A DNA stretch of 64,000 nt from Sinorhizobium fredii NGR234 (GTDB lineage Bacteria > Pseudomonadota > Alphaproteobacteria > Rhizobiales > Rhizobiaceae), in contig NC_012587.1 in the NCBI RefSeq assembly GCF_000018545.1, positions 2,170,001 to 2,234,000 of the forward strand, given 5' to 3'. A program made the translations under genes and the position numbers. Numbering within the stretch: position 1 is the first letter of the stretch; each line of letters begins with the position of its first letter. The notes under the pieces are model-generated. The model saw nothing but the letters and a program-made list of their open reading frames with translations, did not search any database and was not told where the DNA came from. Below, piece by piece: positions 27,384 through 37,860 of this stretch.

Positions 27384-28403
27384 TCAAATTCCCCCTGCCT
27401 GCAAGCGTTGGCGCGGCAAATCGGCCACATCTGCCGCCCGCTGGTCGCGCGCCAACCAGATTGTTACCGTCAGTTTTCCCTCCTCCGCGCCTTCCGGGGC
27501 AAGGTCTGTCGTCTTCTCAAGCATTAGACCGGCCTTCTGCAGCCAATCGGCCATCGTCTGGTGCGCAAAACCAAGGCGGGCGTGGGCGTGCTCGTTGCGC
27601 AGATATTCAAGACCATGCGGGGCAAAATCGATGATCACCAGCCGCCCACCCGGCACAAGCATACGCGCTGCCTCGGCGATCGCCGCTTCCGGATCTTCCA
27701 GGAAGTGAAGCACCTGATGGATCGTCACGAGATCGAAGGACCGGCCATCGAGCGGCAGGTTGAAGATATCACCGTGGCGGATCGAAGCCTTGGTGATGCC
27801 GGCCCGGTCGAGATTGGAACGCGCCACCGCCAGCATGTCGCGGCTGGCGTCGACGCCGATGCCGCGCCGGTAGAGCCCTTCGAAGAGCTGCAGGATGCGC
27901 CCGGTGCCGGTGCCGAGGTCGAGCAGGCTGTCGACCGGCTCGTCGCCGACCATCGTCTTCAAAGCCGTCTCGACATCGCCTTCGCTGACATGAAGACGCC
28001 TGAGTTCGTCCCACTCGGCGGCATTGCGGCTGAAATAGGCCTGGGCCTTCTCCGAACGTGCCTTCTTCAAGGCCGTGAGGCGGGTCGAATCCCTGGCGAG
28101 AATCGCATCGTCAGGTGCCGCCGCAGCGAGGAGTTCCCGCACAAGCGCGACCCGCCCGCCCTCTTGCCGTAGACGGAAATAGGCCCAGGCACCTTCCTGG
28201 TAGCGATCGATCAGCGCCACTTCAGCAAGCAGCTTCAGGTGCCGGGAAATGCGCGGCTGCGACTGACCGAGAATTTCGGTAAGATCGGTGACGGTGAGAT
28301 CGCCGGCGGAAAGCAGCGCCAGAAGACGCATGCGCGTCGGCTCACCTGCCGCCTTCAAGACGTCGACCAAGGCATCCAAGCCAAGCGATCCAAGGGTAGT
28401 CAT
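27384..28403 (-). CDS. ArsR-family regulator fused to a SAM-dependent methyltransferase domain (SahR-like)
   Basis: Residues ~1-95 are a winged helix (LLALLSAGDLTVTDLTEILGQSQPRISRHLKLL). Residues ~140-310 are a class I methyltransferase with LLDLGTGTGRILQLF and later motifs. In alphaproteobacteria such fusions sit by methionine-cycle genes, and the SahR family responds to S-adenosylhomocysteine. That makes a SAH- or SAM-sensing role for the methyltransferase domain the most likely reading. It is the first gene of a two-gene operon with metF, two bases apart, and has a palindrome 17 bases before its start. 339 residues. Confidence 0.85.
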   Translation of the reverse strand: MTTLGSLGLDALVDVLKAAGEPTRMRLLALLSAGDLTVTDLTEILGQSQPRISRHLKLLAEVALIDRYQEGAWAYFRLRQEGGRVALVRELLAAAAPDDAILARDSTRLTALKKARSEKAQAYFSRNAAEWDELRRLHVSEGDVETALKTMVGDEPVDSLLDLGTGTGRILQLFEGLYRRGIGVDASRDMLAVARSNLDRAGITKASIRHGDIFNLPLDGRSFDLVTIHQVLHFLEDPEAAIAEAARMLVPGGRLVIIDFAPHGLEYLRNEHAHARLGFAHQTMADWLQKAGLMLEKTTDLAPEGAEEGKLTVTIWLARDQRAADVADLPRQRLQAGGI

Positions 28404-28419
28404 CGTCGATCCTCATCAA

Positions 28420-28441
28420 CACATAAAGATATGTTTATGTG
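28420..28441. promoter_or_regulatory. Palindromic operator upstream of the ArsR-methyltransferase gene
   Basis: A 22-base near-perfect palindrome with arms CACATAAA and TTTATGTG around GATATG; only one symmetric pair is mismatched. It lies 17 bases upstream of the regulator's ATG, overlapping where a promoter should be. The ATAAAGATAT-like core is consistent with an ArsR-type site. Autoregulation and control of metF are inferred. Confidence 0.65.
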
Positions 28442-28818
28442 ATTTGAGGACGGTGCGCAAGCGGGATTTGCGCAGAATGGCAAGGCGATGACGGGGAGAA
28501 GACAGTGGAGCCGGGGGAAAGCTCCAGCTTCAGGAATACCGGGCAGCGCCCCTGTTTCTGAGCCATACCGCGCGTCGAGACTGTGCTTGTCACAACGATC
28601 CAGTCACGCCGATCGGCGGCGTGAATGCCAACCGCAATGTTTGCTCAAATCGGAACCGCATCTGCCATGGAAACCGATGCGCACAAAAGCGCTTCGCGCC
28701 CCCCGGGACTTTGGGGGCGCCGCAGACTTGTGACTGCGCAGGGATGCGGCCACGCGAAAATGGAAGTTTTCCTGCGCAACGAACGCCGCCGGATTGCGGC
28801 GCTCGCCGAGCGGCCCAC
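28442..28818. other. Intergenic stretch between the metF operon and ettA
   Basis: About 380 bases with no supported gene. An 8-base-pair GC-rich stem lies at 28696-28720 (GCGCCCCC/GGGGGCGC) and a GCCGC/GCGGC hairpin near 28790-28805, just beyond the ettA stop. Neither has a clear T-tract. Short open frames here have no ribosome-binding site or recognisable product. Confidence 0.5.
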
Positions 28819-30468
<1,650 letters not shown>

Positions 30469-30587
30469 AAAGGAATGCTCCGCATCGGAAGGAAAAATTT
30501 GCCCGCTATGTAGGCGAATTATGGTGGCGGGGCAATTGCCAAAGGCCCTGCCCCGCGTCGTTCCTTCGCTGCGATGAACCTCTCCGT

Positions 30588-31382
30588 TCAGCCCCGCCCG
30601 GCGGCGTCGGCAATCCCCTTGGCGCATTTGAACTCGGTCGCCCCGGCCGCCTTCATGAGGCCCGCGAGGTCCGTCTTGCCCGAGAGGTCCCCGGAAAGCC
30701 CGATGGTCATTCCCGTGATCACGCTGCGGCCGCCGACGGTCTGGCAGCGCATCCGCACCCGGTCGCCGGCTCCCGTCCCGAAACTCTGGTCGAACGCCGC
30801 CTTGATCTGCTGTTCGCCGATCTCCGTACCGATCTTGTCGGCAAAGAGCGCCCTCACCGCCGATGCATTCAGCTCGTCGAGGAGACGAAGCTGCAGCCGG
30901 AAATAGTCCTCCGCGTTCCCGGTCTGGCAGGTGCCGCTGCGCAGCCATTGGTGCCGGTCGAGGCCCGACTTCACCCCCGGCATGGCGACGAGCAGCCGCG
31001 CGGCGGTCTCGTCCGCCATCGCGAGTTTCGGCAGGTCGAGCCAATCGCCCTTGCGGTCCTGCGTCTTCAGCTCCGCTTCAACGCCGCAATAGCTCTTTTT
31101 CAACGGCCAAAGACCATGCAGCGAGAAATGTGTCGCGTCGAACCGCTCGGACGTCTGATCCACGCACTCCTTGCGCGTCGGCCGCGTCTCGCAAAAGCCG
31201 GGCTGCCAGCTGACTGCCAGCACATATTGCGTCGTTCCAGTTTCCGGCGCCGTCGTTGCCACTTCACCCGGCGCCTCCTCTGCCGCGGCGAGGGACGACA
31301 GCCCCAACCCCAGAACAAGCGTTGCAACTCTCATCACCTGTACCATAGCCCGCTCTGCCATATCGGCCTCCAACGAAAACAT
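30588..31382 (-). CDS. RNase T2 family protein with substituted second active-site motif
   Basis: Secreted or periplasmic RNase T2 homologue. A signal peptide follows one of several N-terminal Met codons (start uncertain; residues ~14-34 are hydrophobic, ending AAAEE). CAS I is intact: FSLHGLWP with His89. CAS II reads [10 protein letters not shown] (143-152), where active enzymes have HEWxKHGTC. The catalytic Glu is thus Gln145, the Lys is Arg148 and the second catalytic His is Ser149. The flanking fold and cysteines are kept. Activity is doubtful, or the mechanism is altered. 264 residues, monocistronic. Confidence 0.82.
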   Translation of the reverse strand: MFSLEADMAERAMVQVMRVATLVLGLGLSSLAAAEEAPGEVATTAPETGTTQYVLAVSWQPGFCETRPTRKECVDQTSERFDATHFSLHGLWPLKKSYCGVEAELKTQDRKGDWLDLPKLAMADETAARLLVAMPGVKSGLDRHQWLRSGTCQTGNAEDYFRLQLRLLDELNASAVRALFADKIGTEIGEQQIKAAFDQSFGTGAGDRVRMRCQTVGGRSVITGMTIGLSGDLSGKTDLAGLMKAAGATEFKCAKGIADAAGRG

Positions 31383-31607
31383 AACGAGAACAAAATATCA
31401 ACAAAAGCGGGAAACTTGCAACCCCTAATATGTTTCTCGCAATTCGGTCTGATCTCATGCGCAAGAAGCAACAAGCGATGATTGCCTTTGGCGGCCAAAT
31501 CGATTTGATATCTCGCGTGAATGTTGGGCGGTCGCCCGGCGCGGGGACGAAACGCCGGCTCGACCCGCCAGCGCATTTGGAATCTGGCCATTGTTCGAAG
31601 GTGAGGC

Positions 31608-32561
31608 ATGTTCGGGCAGGTAAGGACGCTTCTGAGCCCGACGGGCGCGACGCTCGGCTGGCGCCACTGGCCGGCATCCGAGGCACCGCAAGGCATCCTG
31701 CTGATCAGCCACGGGCTTGCCGAGCATTCCGGCCGCTACTCCCGCTTCGCCGAAGCGATGGCTTGGCACGGCTTCCATGTCTACGCATACGACCATCGCG
31801 GCCATGGCGAGAGCCGCGCATCGGATGCACTGCCCGGGCAATTCGCCCAGCATGGCGGCGTCGAGAAGGTGATCGCCGATCTGCGCACGGTGCGGGAACT
31901 GGCCGTTGCCACTCATCCCGGCCTGCCGGTCATTCTGTTCGGCCACTCGATGGGCGGATTGATCGCGCTCAACGCCGCCGAGACCGACCCTGAACTCTTT
32001 GACGCGCTGGCCGTCTGGAATTCCAACTTCCGCCCCGGGTTTGCCGGCCGAGGCGCCCAGGCGATCCTCGCGATCGAACGGATGCTGAAAGGCTCGGACG
32101 TCCCGAGTCCGCTGCTGTCGAAGCTCACCTTCGGCGCCTGGAGCAAGGCTATCGCCGATCGCAAGACGGACTTCGACTGGCTGTCGCGCGACACGAGTGA
32201 AGTTGCGAAGTATATTGCCGATCCGCTTTGCGGCTTCGATGCCAGCGTATCCCTGTGGATCGACGTTTTCGCATTCGCCTTTGCCGGCGCGCGGACCGAC
32301 CGGCTTGCCCGCTTGCCCGCGAAGCTGCCGGTTCACCTGGTCGGCGGCAGCGCCGACCCCTCGACCGTAAACGGCGACGCCATCGGCTGGCTCGGCCAGC
32401 GCATGAAGGCGCGCGGCATGGCCGACGTGACGGTCACGATCTATCCGGGGATGCGTCACGAGACGCTCAACGAAGTCGGCCGCGAGACGGCGACGGAGGA
32501 TTTCGCCGCCTGGTGCCTTCAGGCGATCGGCTCGAAACGCCGCGTAGGCGAAAGAATATAG
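31608..32561 (+). CDS. Alpha/beta hydrolase, monoacylglycerol lipase / lysophospholipase type
   Basis: Serine hydrolase of the Hydrolase_4 group. The 317-residue protein has the oxyanion-side SHGLAEHSGRY, YDHRGHGES, and the nucleophile elbow GHSMGG near residue 108. The probable acidic residue is in VGGSADP and the catalytic His in GMRHE near the C-terminus. No signal peptide. The thiamine-diphosphate enzyme starts about 60 bases downstream on the same strand, so the two may be co-transcribed, but a shared role is not evident. Confidence 0.85.
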   Translation: MFGQVRTLLSPTGATLGWRHWPASEAPQGILLISHGLAEHSGRYSRFAEAMAWHGFHVYAYDHRGHGESRASDALPGQFAQHGGVEKVIADLRTVRELAVATHPGLPVILFGHSMGGLIALNAAETDPELFDALAVWNSNFRPGFAGRGAQAILAIERMLKGSDVPSPLLSKLTFGAWSKAIADRKTDFDWLSRDTSEVAKYIADPLCGFDASVSLWIDVFAFAFAGARTDRLARLPAKLPVHLVGGSADPSTVNGDAIGWLGQRMKARGMADVTVTIYPGMRHETLNEVGRETATEDFAAWCLQAIGSKRRVGERI

Positions 32562-32621
32562 TTGCAACCCGGCGTCGGCGCGATCCGAAGCCGGGACGAA
32601 AAAGCATTGGGAGGTGCAGGC

Positions 32622-34268
32622 ATGAAAACGGGTGGGCAGTTGGTGGTCGAGGCGCTGGTCGCGAACGGTGTGAAGCGCATCTCCTGCGTGCCGGGCGAAA
32701 GCTATCTGGCCGTGCTGGATGCGCTCTATGACACCGACATCGACGTCGTCGTCTGCCGCCAGGAAGGTGGCGCGGCAATGATGGCGGACACCTGGGGCAG
32801 GCTGACCGGCGAACCGGGCATTTGCATGGTGACGCGCGGCCCTGGCGCCACCAATGCGTCGGCCGGGCTCCACGTCGCCCGCCAGGATTCGGTCCCGTTG
32901 ATCCTTTTCATCGGCCAGGTGCAGCGCGAGGCCCGCGAACGCGAGGCCTTCCAGGAGATCGAATATCGCCGCGCCCTCACCGAGGTCGCAAAGTGGGTGG
33001 GCGAGATCGACGATCCGGCGCGCATCCCCGAATTCGTCACCCGCGCCTTCGCCGTCGCAACCTCAGGCCGGCCCGGGCCGGTCGTGCTGACGCTTCCCGA
33101 AGACATGCTGACCGAAAGCACGGAAGCCCCCGCCGCACGCGCCCACCAACCGGTCGAAAGCCATCCGGGACCGGCTCAAATGGCGCGGCTCACAGCGCTC
33201 CTTGCCGATGCGAAGCGGCCGATCGCCATTCTCGGCGGCACGCGCTGGTCGGCCGAAAGCGTCGCCGAATTCCAACGGTTCGCCGAGCGCTGGCATCTTC
33301 CGGTCGGCTGCTCCTTCCGCCGACAGATGCTCTTCGATCACCTCAATCCGATGTATGCCGGCGATGTCGGCATCGGCATCAACCCGGCCCTGGCGAAGGA
33401 GATCAAGGAAGCCGACCTCATCCTGCTTCTGGGCGGACGCTTGTCGGAAATGCCCTCCTCCTCCTACACGCTCGTCGACGTCCCCTATCCGAAGCAGACG
33501 CTGGTGCATGTCCATCCCGATCCGTCCGAACTTGGCCGCGTCTACCGGCCGGATCTGGCGATCGCCGCGAGCCCGCGCGATTTCGTCGCCGCCCTTGGCG
33601 ACGTGGAGCCGGCCGGCACGCCGGTCTGGGCGCAGCGCACCGCGGCCATGCACCAGGCTTATCTCAAATGGTCGACACCGCCGGAGATCGGCCCGGGCGA
33701 GGTGCAGATGGGGCCGATCATGAACTGGATCGAGGCGAATACGGCGCCGGACGCGATCTTCACCAACGGCGCCGGCAATTACGCCACATGGCTGCACCGC
33801 TTCCACCGCTTCCGCCGCTACGGCACGCAAGCCGCGCCGGCCTCCGGCTCGATGGGCTACGGCCTGCCGGCGGCGGTCGCGGCGAAACACCTCCATCGCG
33901 ACCGCGAGGTCATCTGCTTTGCCGGCGACGGCTGTTTCCTGATGCATGGCCAGGAATTTGCCACCGCGGTCCGCTACGACCTGCCGATCATGGTGCTCGT
34001 CATCAACAACGGCATCTACGGCACCATTCGCATGCATCAGGAGCGGGACTATCCGGGCCGCGTCAGCGGCACGGACCTGACCAATCCGGATTTTGCGGCG
34101 CTCGCCCGCGCCTATGGCGGCCATGGCGAAACAGTCGAGCGCACCGAAGAATTCGCCGATGCTTTCCTCCGGGCGCGCGCCAGCGGCAGGCCGGCGATCG
34201 TCGAGATCAAGCTCGATCCGGAAGCGATCACGCCGACGCGGACTCTCAGCGAAATTCGCAGTGGCTGA
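32622..34268 (+). CDS. Thiamine-diphosphate-dependent enzyme, acetolactate synthase-like
   Basis: The ATG giving MKTGGQLVVEALVANGV is used; GGGAGGTGCAGGC precedes it. The 548-residue protein has three domains typical of the family. The N-terminal Pyr domain carries the activating Glu in CRQEGGAAMMAD, then comes a central domain, then the C-terminal PP domain with GDGCFLMHGQEFATA and the N-N of VLVINNGIYG that bind Mg-ThDP. No regulatory ilvN subunit gene is adjacent, so it is probably not the main acetolactate synthase. A carboligase or decarboxylase of unknown substrate is the safest call. Confidence 0.85.
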   Translation: MKTGGQLVVEALVANGVKRISCVPGESYLAVLDALYDTDIDVVVCRQEGGAAMMADTWGRLTGEPGICMVTRGPGATNASAGLHVARQDSVPLILFIGQVQREAREREAFQEIEYRRALTEVAKWVGEIDDPARIPEFVTRAFAVATSGRPGPVVLTLPEDMLTESTEAPAARAHQPVESHPGPAQMARLTALLADAKRPIAILGGTRWSAESVAEFQRFAERWHLPVGCSFRRQMLFDHLNPMYAGDVGIGINPALAKEIKEADLILLLGGRLSEMPSSSYTLVDVPYPKQTLVHVHPDPSELGRVYRPDLAIAASPRDFVAALGDVEPAGTPVWAQRTAAMHQAYLKWSTPPEIGPGEVQMGPIMNWIEANTAPDAIFTNGAGNYATWLHRFHRFRRYGTQAAPASGSMGYGLPAAVAAKHLHRDREVICFAGDGCFLMHGQEFATAVRYDLPIMVLVINNGIYGTIRMHQERDYPGRVSGTDLTNPDFAALARAYGGHGETVERTEEFADAFLRARASGRPAIVEIKLDPEAITPTRTLSEIRSG

Positions 34269-34283
34269 GGAAGTCAGCCGCCC

Positions 34284-34490
34284 TTAAATTGTTCGGATCA
34301 TCTCCCAAAGCTGGCCCGGCTCTTTGACGCCGGTCTGGTAAAGCTTGATGATCCTCCTGGCGAGTTGGTCGGCCTCCTCGCTGCCGATCGATAGATTGCG
34401 CTCTTCCAGCGCCCTGTTCAGCACGCCTTCAAGGATCGCTACGTGGCCAGGAAGGACGGGGTAGTCTCGAAAGCTGTTGAAGGGATCCAT
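34284..34490 (-). CDS. Small conserved-type hypothetical protein, 68 residues
   Basis: A short acidic soluble protein with a good AAGGAGAT site before the ATG. It has two predicted helical parts: VAILEGVLNRALEERN and the C-terminal EADQLARRIIKLYQTGVKEP. Small rhizobial proteins ending in a similar LARRI-LYQxGV block are familiar to me, but I cannot name a family or a function. It is convergent with the thiamine-diphosphate enzyme 15 bases away. Confidence 0.7.
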   Translation of the reverse strand: MDPFNSFRDYPVLPGHVAILEGVLNRALEERNLSIGSEEADQLARRIIKLYQTGVKEPGQLWEMIRTI

Positions 34491-34504
34491 GGCCGATCTC
34501 CTTT

Positions 34505-34568
34505 CACTGCATGTCTTTTTACATCAAGGTCGATGCAAGCAGACATGCGGTTCAATGCGCTGCAGCAT
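34505..34568 (-). repeat. Decayed RIME-type element fragment
   Basis: Has the CTGCATGTCT...AGACATGCGG outer arms of the second RIME palindrome and then TTCAATGCGCTGCAGC, which matches the linking TTCAAAGTGCTACAGC of copy 3 at 13 of 16 bases. The inner arms have diverged and the first palindrome is missing or unrecognisable. It is a degraded or truncated copy in reverse orientation, close to the start of the small hypothetical gene. Confidence 0.6.
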
Positions 34569-34758
34569 GCATAGAACGGGCAGGAAGGCATCAAAGACGC
34601 GAAAGCGCGCTTGTTTGGGCCAAGCGCGCTCCAAGCGTACGATCTTCTGAGGGTGCCGGCGCCCTCGATCGAACCTATGAAATATAGCACCAATGCCGGC
34701 GACGGACAACAAGATGCGGTGGTTCGGGGCTGTCCGGGGCCCACGCCGATGCGCCGCC

Positions 34759-35097
34759 TCAGCTGCGGATGTGCTGGGTCTGCTGGTAGACGGCCGTGGA
34801 TCGGGCGCCGGACCGGCAATAGCCGAGCATCGGGCGCTGGAATTCGTCAAGCGCATCGACCATGCGGGTCACCGCGTCGGCCGTCACGCCCATCGGGCCG
34901 ACCGGAATATGGGCGATATCCAGGCCGAGTTCCTGGGCGCGTGCGGCGATCGCGTCGAAGGTCGGCTGGTCGGGTGCCTCGAAATCCGGACGGTGGCAGA
35001 CGATGGACTTGAAGCCGAGCGCCTTGATCTCATCGAGGTCCTCGACCGTGATCTGGCCGGAGACCGAGTATTCATCGTTGATCTGGCGAATGTCCAT
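34759..35097 (-). CDS. DUF442 / TIGR01244-type phosphatase-like (Blh N-terminal domain) protein
   Basis: A 112-residue stand-alone version of the dual-specificity-phosphatase-like domain that is elsewhere fused to a beta-lactamase-fold sulfur dioxygenase (Blh). The P-loop is CRSGARS, a CX5R motif with the nucleophilic Cys near residue 94. The family N-terminus MDIRQINDEYSVSGQI is typical. The usual metallo-hydrolase partner is not adjacent. A role in sulfide or sulfur-transfer chemistry is annotated for the family but unproven here. Confidence 0.8.
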   Translation of the reverse strand: MDIRQINDEYSVSGQITVEDLDEIKALGFKSIVCHRPDFEAPDQPTFDAIAARAQELGLDIAHIPVGPMGVTADAVTRMVDALDEFQRPMLGYCRSGARSTAVYQQTQHIRS

Positions 35098-35169
35098 GAT
35101 GTCGCTTCCTCAAGACTGCGTTGCCTTGGTGTAGGCCGCAGGCCAGGCGGCGTCAATCGCGAAGCGATT

Positions 35170-36006
35170 TCAGGCGATGCCGAAGGCCAGCGCGTAGTCG
35201 CGCGACTGTCCGGGCTCCAGCAGGTCAAGCTCGCCGGCGGCCGAAAGTTCCACCCGCTTGGCGACACGGTGCGATGCCGGCTCGATGCTGACGACGTTCG
35301 CCACGCCGCGTTGGCAGCGCCACATCTGCAGGAACGGCAGCGTGTCGGCCAGGAACCGCACATGCAGGGCGCGCCCGTGAAGCCCGGGCAGATCAGACAG
35401 CGAAACCTCCGCCCAACGGTCTTCGCCGGCGACTGCGGTTCGACAGAAATGGGCGCTCTCGCCTTCGCCGAACCGCCAGGCCAGCGAACCGCCCTCGACC
35501 GAGGCGCCTTCGATCCGCGTTTCATCGCCAAGCAGCCGACCGGCGATATTGATGTGATACATCATCATTGGCGCAAAGGCGGACGTGCCGATATTGACGA
35601 CGCGGTCCTTGAGCATCACGCCGGCCCCAGCCAGTTCCCAAACCCGCTCGATCGCCGCTCTGCCGCCACAGGCAAGATCGACCTCCGTGACAGCCGAGCA
35701 GCGCAAGCCATCAGGCGACATCTCCGTCCGGCTGACCGGCGTTCCGGCGAGCGACCCGTGCAAGGGATAGCGCGCGCCATCGTCACGACCCTCGATCGGC
35801 TCCGGATGACGGATGTGATCGGGACCGCAGGTGAATAGAAAGCCGGCCAGCGCACGATCGATCCGCGGGTCGCCGTCAGAGGGGATCGCGTCTCCCGGCG
35901 ACAGGTCGATGCCGGCCGTGACGAAGGCGGCGATATCGAGCGCCGAGGCGCGGTCGAACAGGATATGGCTGTCCGCGCCACTATTTGAGCTGATGTTGGT
36001 CTGCAT
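35170..36006 (-). CDS. DUF4432 family protein (aldose-epimerase-like fold)
   Basis: A 278-residue cytoplasmic protein resembling the DUF4432 family, whose fold is related to galactose mutarotases. Visible segments include GFLFTCGPDHIR, YPLHGSLAGTP and MMMYHINIAG. The last provides a His where epimerases keep an active-site residue. No signal peptide. It lies 72 bases upstream of the DUF442 gene on the same strand, so they may be co-transcribed. A sugar-modifying role is plausible but not shown. Confidence 0.7.
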   Translation of the reverse strand: MQTNISSNSGADSHILFDRASALDIAAFVTAGIDLSPGDAIPSDGDPRIDRALAGFLFTCGPDHIRHPEPIEGRDDGARYPLHGSLAGTPVSRTEMSPDGLRCSAVTEVDLACGGRAAIERVWELAGAGVMLKDRVVNIGTSAFAPMMMYHINIAGRLLGDETRIEGASVEGGSLAWRFGEGESAHFCRTAVAGEDRWAEVSLSDLPGLHGRALHVRFLADTLPFLQMWRCQRGVANVVSIEPASHRVAKRVELSAAGELDLLEPGQSRDYALAFGIA

Positions 36007-36255
36007 TCGCGTCTCCGCCTGCGCCCAGAATCGGGCATGGCGGGCGCATGATAGCGCAGTGCCCTACCCTTGGAAGCAGATCCTCGGAGTTGAACCAACC
36101 CCGCGGAAAAACGTTATGAAAACAAGGCGGTCCAAGGGCGACTCCGGTCTTCCGCCGCGATCGAATGTTGCAACGCCTCGGAAGCTCGCTTAACTAGAAT
36201 TTTAAGGGATCGTTCATGATGAATTCATTTTTTTCACATTAACGTCGGAATCGGT

Positions 36256-37695
36256 ATGTACCGCCGCAAAGCAACCGCCATGAAAACAGGTTCTCTCGTG
36301 TCAGCGACCCGCACCGGCCTTTCGCTTCTCGCCGCACTCGGCCTCCTGGCCGTGGAGCTCGTGCCTGCCCGCGCCCAGGACGGCTACGGCGGCTATTGGG
36401 GAAGCGGCGATGTGATGCTGGTCACGCCCGAGGGCGATATCCTCGACTATATGCCCGGACCGGACGAAGTTCGCGCGGTGCGCGACCGCAGCGGCCGCAC
36501 GGTGCTTGTCGACCCGTGGGGCAATATCGTCGCCACGGTCGTGCCGAATGACGGCTACGGCGTACGCCGCCGCGAATCCGGCTCCGACGTTTATTCCAAC
36601 CGCCGCGACCGGGGTTACGGCTATTCCGAGCCCGGCGAGTTCACCGGCACTGTCCCCGATTACCGCGATGCTACGCCCGCCCCGGTGGAGCGCGAGGAGC
36701 TTCCGAACAGCCTGCCGACACTTGGCGAGGAGCAGGCAGCCTATGATCCGCAATACCAGGAACCGCTGAGCCAGCCGATGCCGCCGGCGATCGAGATGAA
36801 GGGCAAGTCGCGCGCCGAAATTACCGCCCTTCAGGTTTTCCTCGACCGCGAAGGATTCTCGCCCGGCGTCATCGACGGCAAGATGGGCTCGAACGTCACC
36901 AAGGCGCTCGAGGCCTGGCAGCAGGCGACCGGAGAGAAGCTCGACCCTAACAACACCGAGGACATCCTGGAACGGCTGCGCTTCAATGGCGGCCTGCCGA
37001 TCACCACCTACACGATCACCGCCGCCGACGCGGCCGGTCCCTATGTCGCTGCGATCCCGGAAGACTATGCCCACAAGGCGCAGCTCCCGCACCTTTCCTT
37101 CACCTCGACGACCGAGATGCTCGGTGAAAAATTCCACATGGACGAGGGCTACCTGCGCGAGCTCAATCCGGGCGTCGATTTTTCCATTCCCGGCACCACG
37201 ATCAAGGTGATCAATCCGGGTCCGAACAAATCCGGCAAGGTCGCCCGCATCATCGCCGACAAGGGCCGCAAGCAGGTGCTTGCCTACGATGACGCGGGGA
37301 AACTTATTGCCGCCTATCCGGCGACCATCGGGTCGGCCGACACGCCATCACCATCCGGCACTGTGACGGTCGAGCGGATCGCCTTCGATCCGGGATATAC
37401 CTACAATCCGAAGATCAATTTCCAGCAGGGCGCGAACGACAGGATCCTGACGTTGCAGCCGGGACCGAACGGACCGGTGGGCACCGTCTGGATTGCGCTG
37501 TCGAGGCCGACCTACGGCATTCACGGGACACCGGATCCGTCGAAGATCGGCAAGACCCAGAGCCACGGCTGCGTGCGCCTGACGAATTGGGATGCCACCG
37601 AACTCGGCAAGATGGTGAGCCGCGGCGTGACTGTCGAATTCGTCGACGAGCCGGGGGCGCCAATTGCAGCGGATGACTTCGCTCCTTATCAATAG
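36256..37695 (+). CDS. L,D-transpeptidase (YkuD) with peptidoglycan-binding domain
   Basis: Periplasmic enzyme that makes 3-3 peptidoglycan cross-links or attaches proteins to the wall. A signal peptide occupies about residues 9-40 (ending ARAQD); Met9 is an alternative start. A Gly/Tyr/Arg-rich region follows, then a PG_binding_1 module from ~181 (EITALQVFLDREGFSPG). A degenerate LysM-like piece (YLRELNPGVDF) precedes the YkuD domain. The active site reads HGTPDP...SHGCVRLTNWD with the nucleophile near Cys439. 479 residues, monocistronic. Rhizobiales rely on L,D-cross-links, consistent with such genes. Confidence 0.93.
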   Translation: MYRRKATAMKTGSLVSATRTGLSLLAALGLLAVELVPARAQDGYGGYWGSGDVMLVTPEGDILDYMPGPDEVRAVRDRSGRTVLVDPWGNIVATVVPNDGYGVRRRESGSDVYSNRRDRGYGYSEPGEFTGTVPDYRDATPAPVEREELPNSLPTLGEEQAAYDPQYQEPLSQPMPPAIEMKGKSRAEITALQVFLDREGFSPGVIDGKMGSNVTKALEAWQQATGEKLDPNNTEDILERLRFNGGLPITTYTITAADAAGPYVAAIPEDYAHKAQLPHLSFTSTTEMLGEKFHMDEGYLRELNPGVDFSIPGTTIKVINPGPNKSGKVARIIADKGRKQVLAYDDAGKLIAAYPATIGSADTPSPSGTVTVERIAFDPGYTYNPKINFQQGANDRILTLQPGPNGPVGTVWIALSRPTYGIHGTPDPSKIGKTQSHGCVRLTNWDATELGKMVSRGVTVEFVDEPGAPIAADDFAPYQ

Positions 37696-37860
37696 CTCGC
37701 CGACGCTCGAGTTTAGGCTGAGCCACGGGCGATCGCCCGCCCGTTTCGCCCGGCAGTGCCGGTCTTCATGACTTCATGAAACATTGTCATGAAAAACTTT
37801 GCTGCGATGGTCTTATCAAAGGCAAGGAATCTCTCAATCATCCGCAAAGGAAGGCCCGAA

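Noticed and set aside
30527..30556. GC stem GCGGGGCA/TGCCCCGC between RNase T2 and ettA as a terminator
   Set aside because: The stem is only 8 bp with a 14-base loop and no T-tract on the minus strand, so it was not listed as a terminator.
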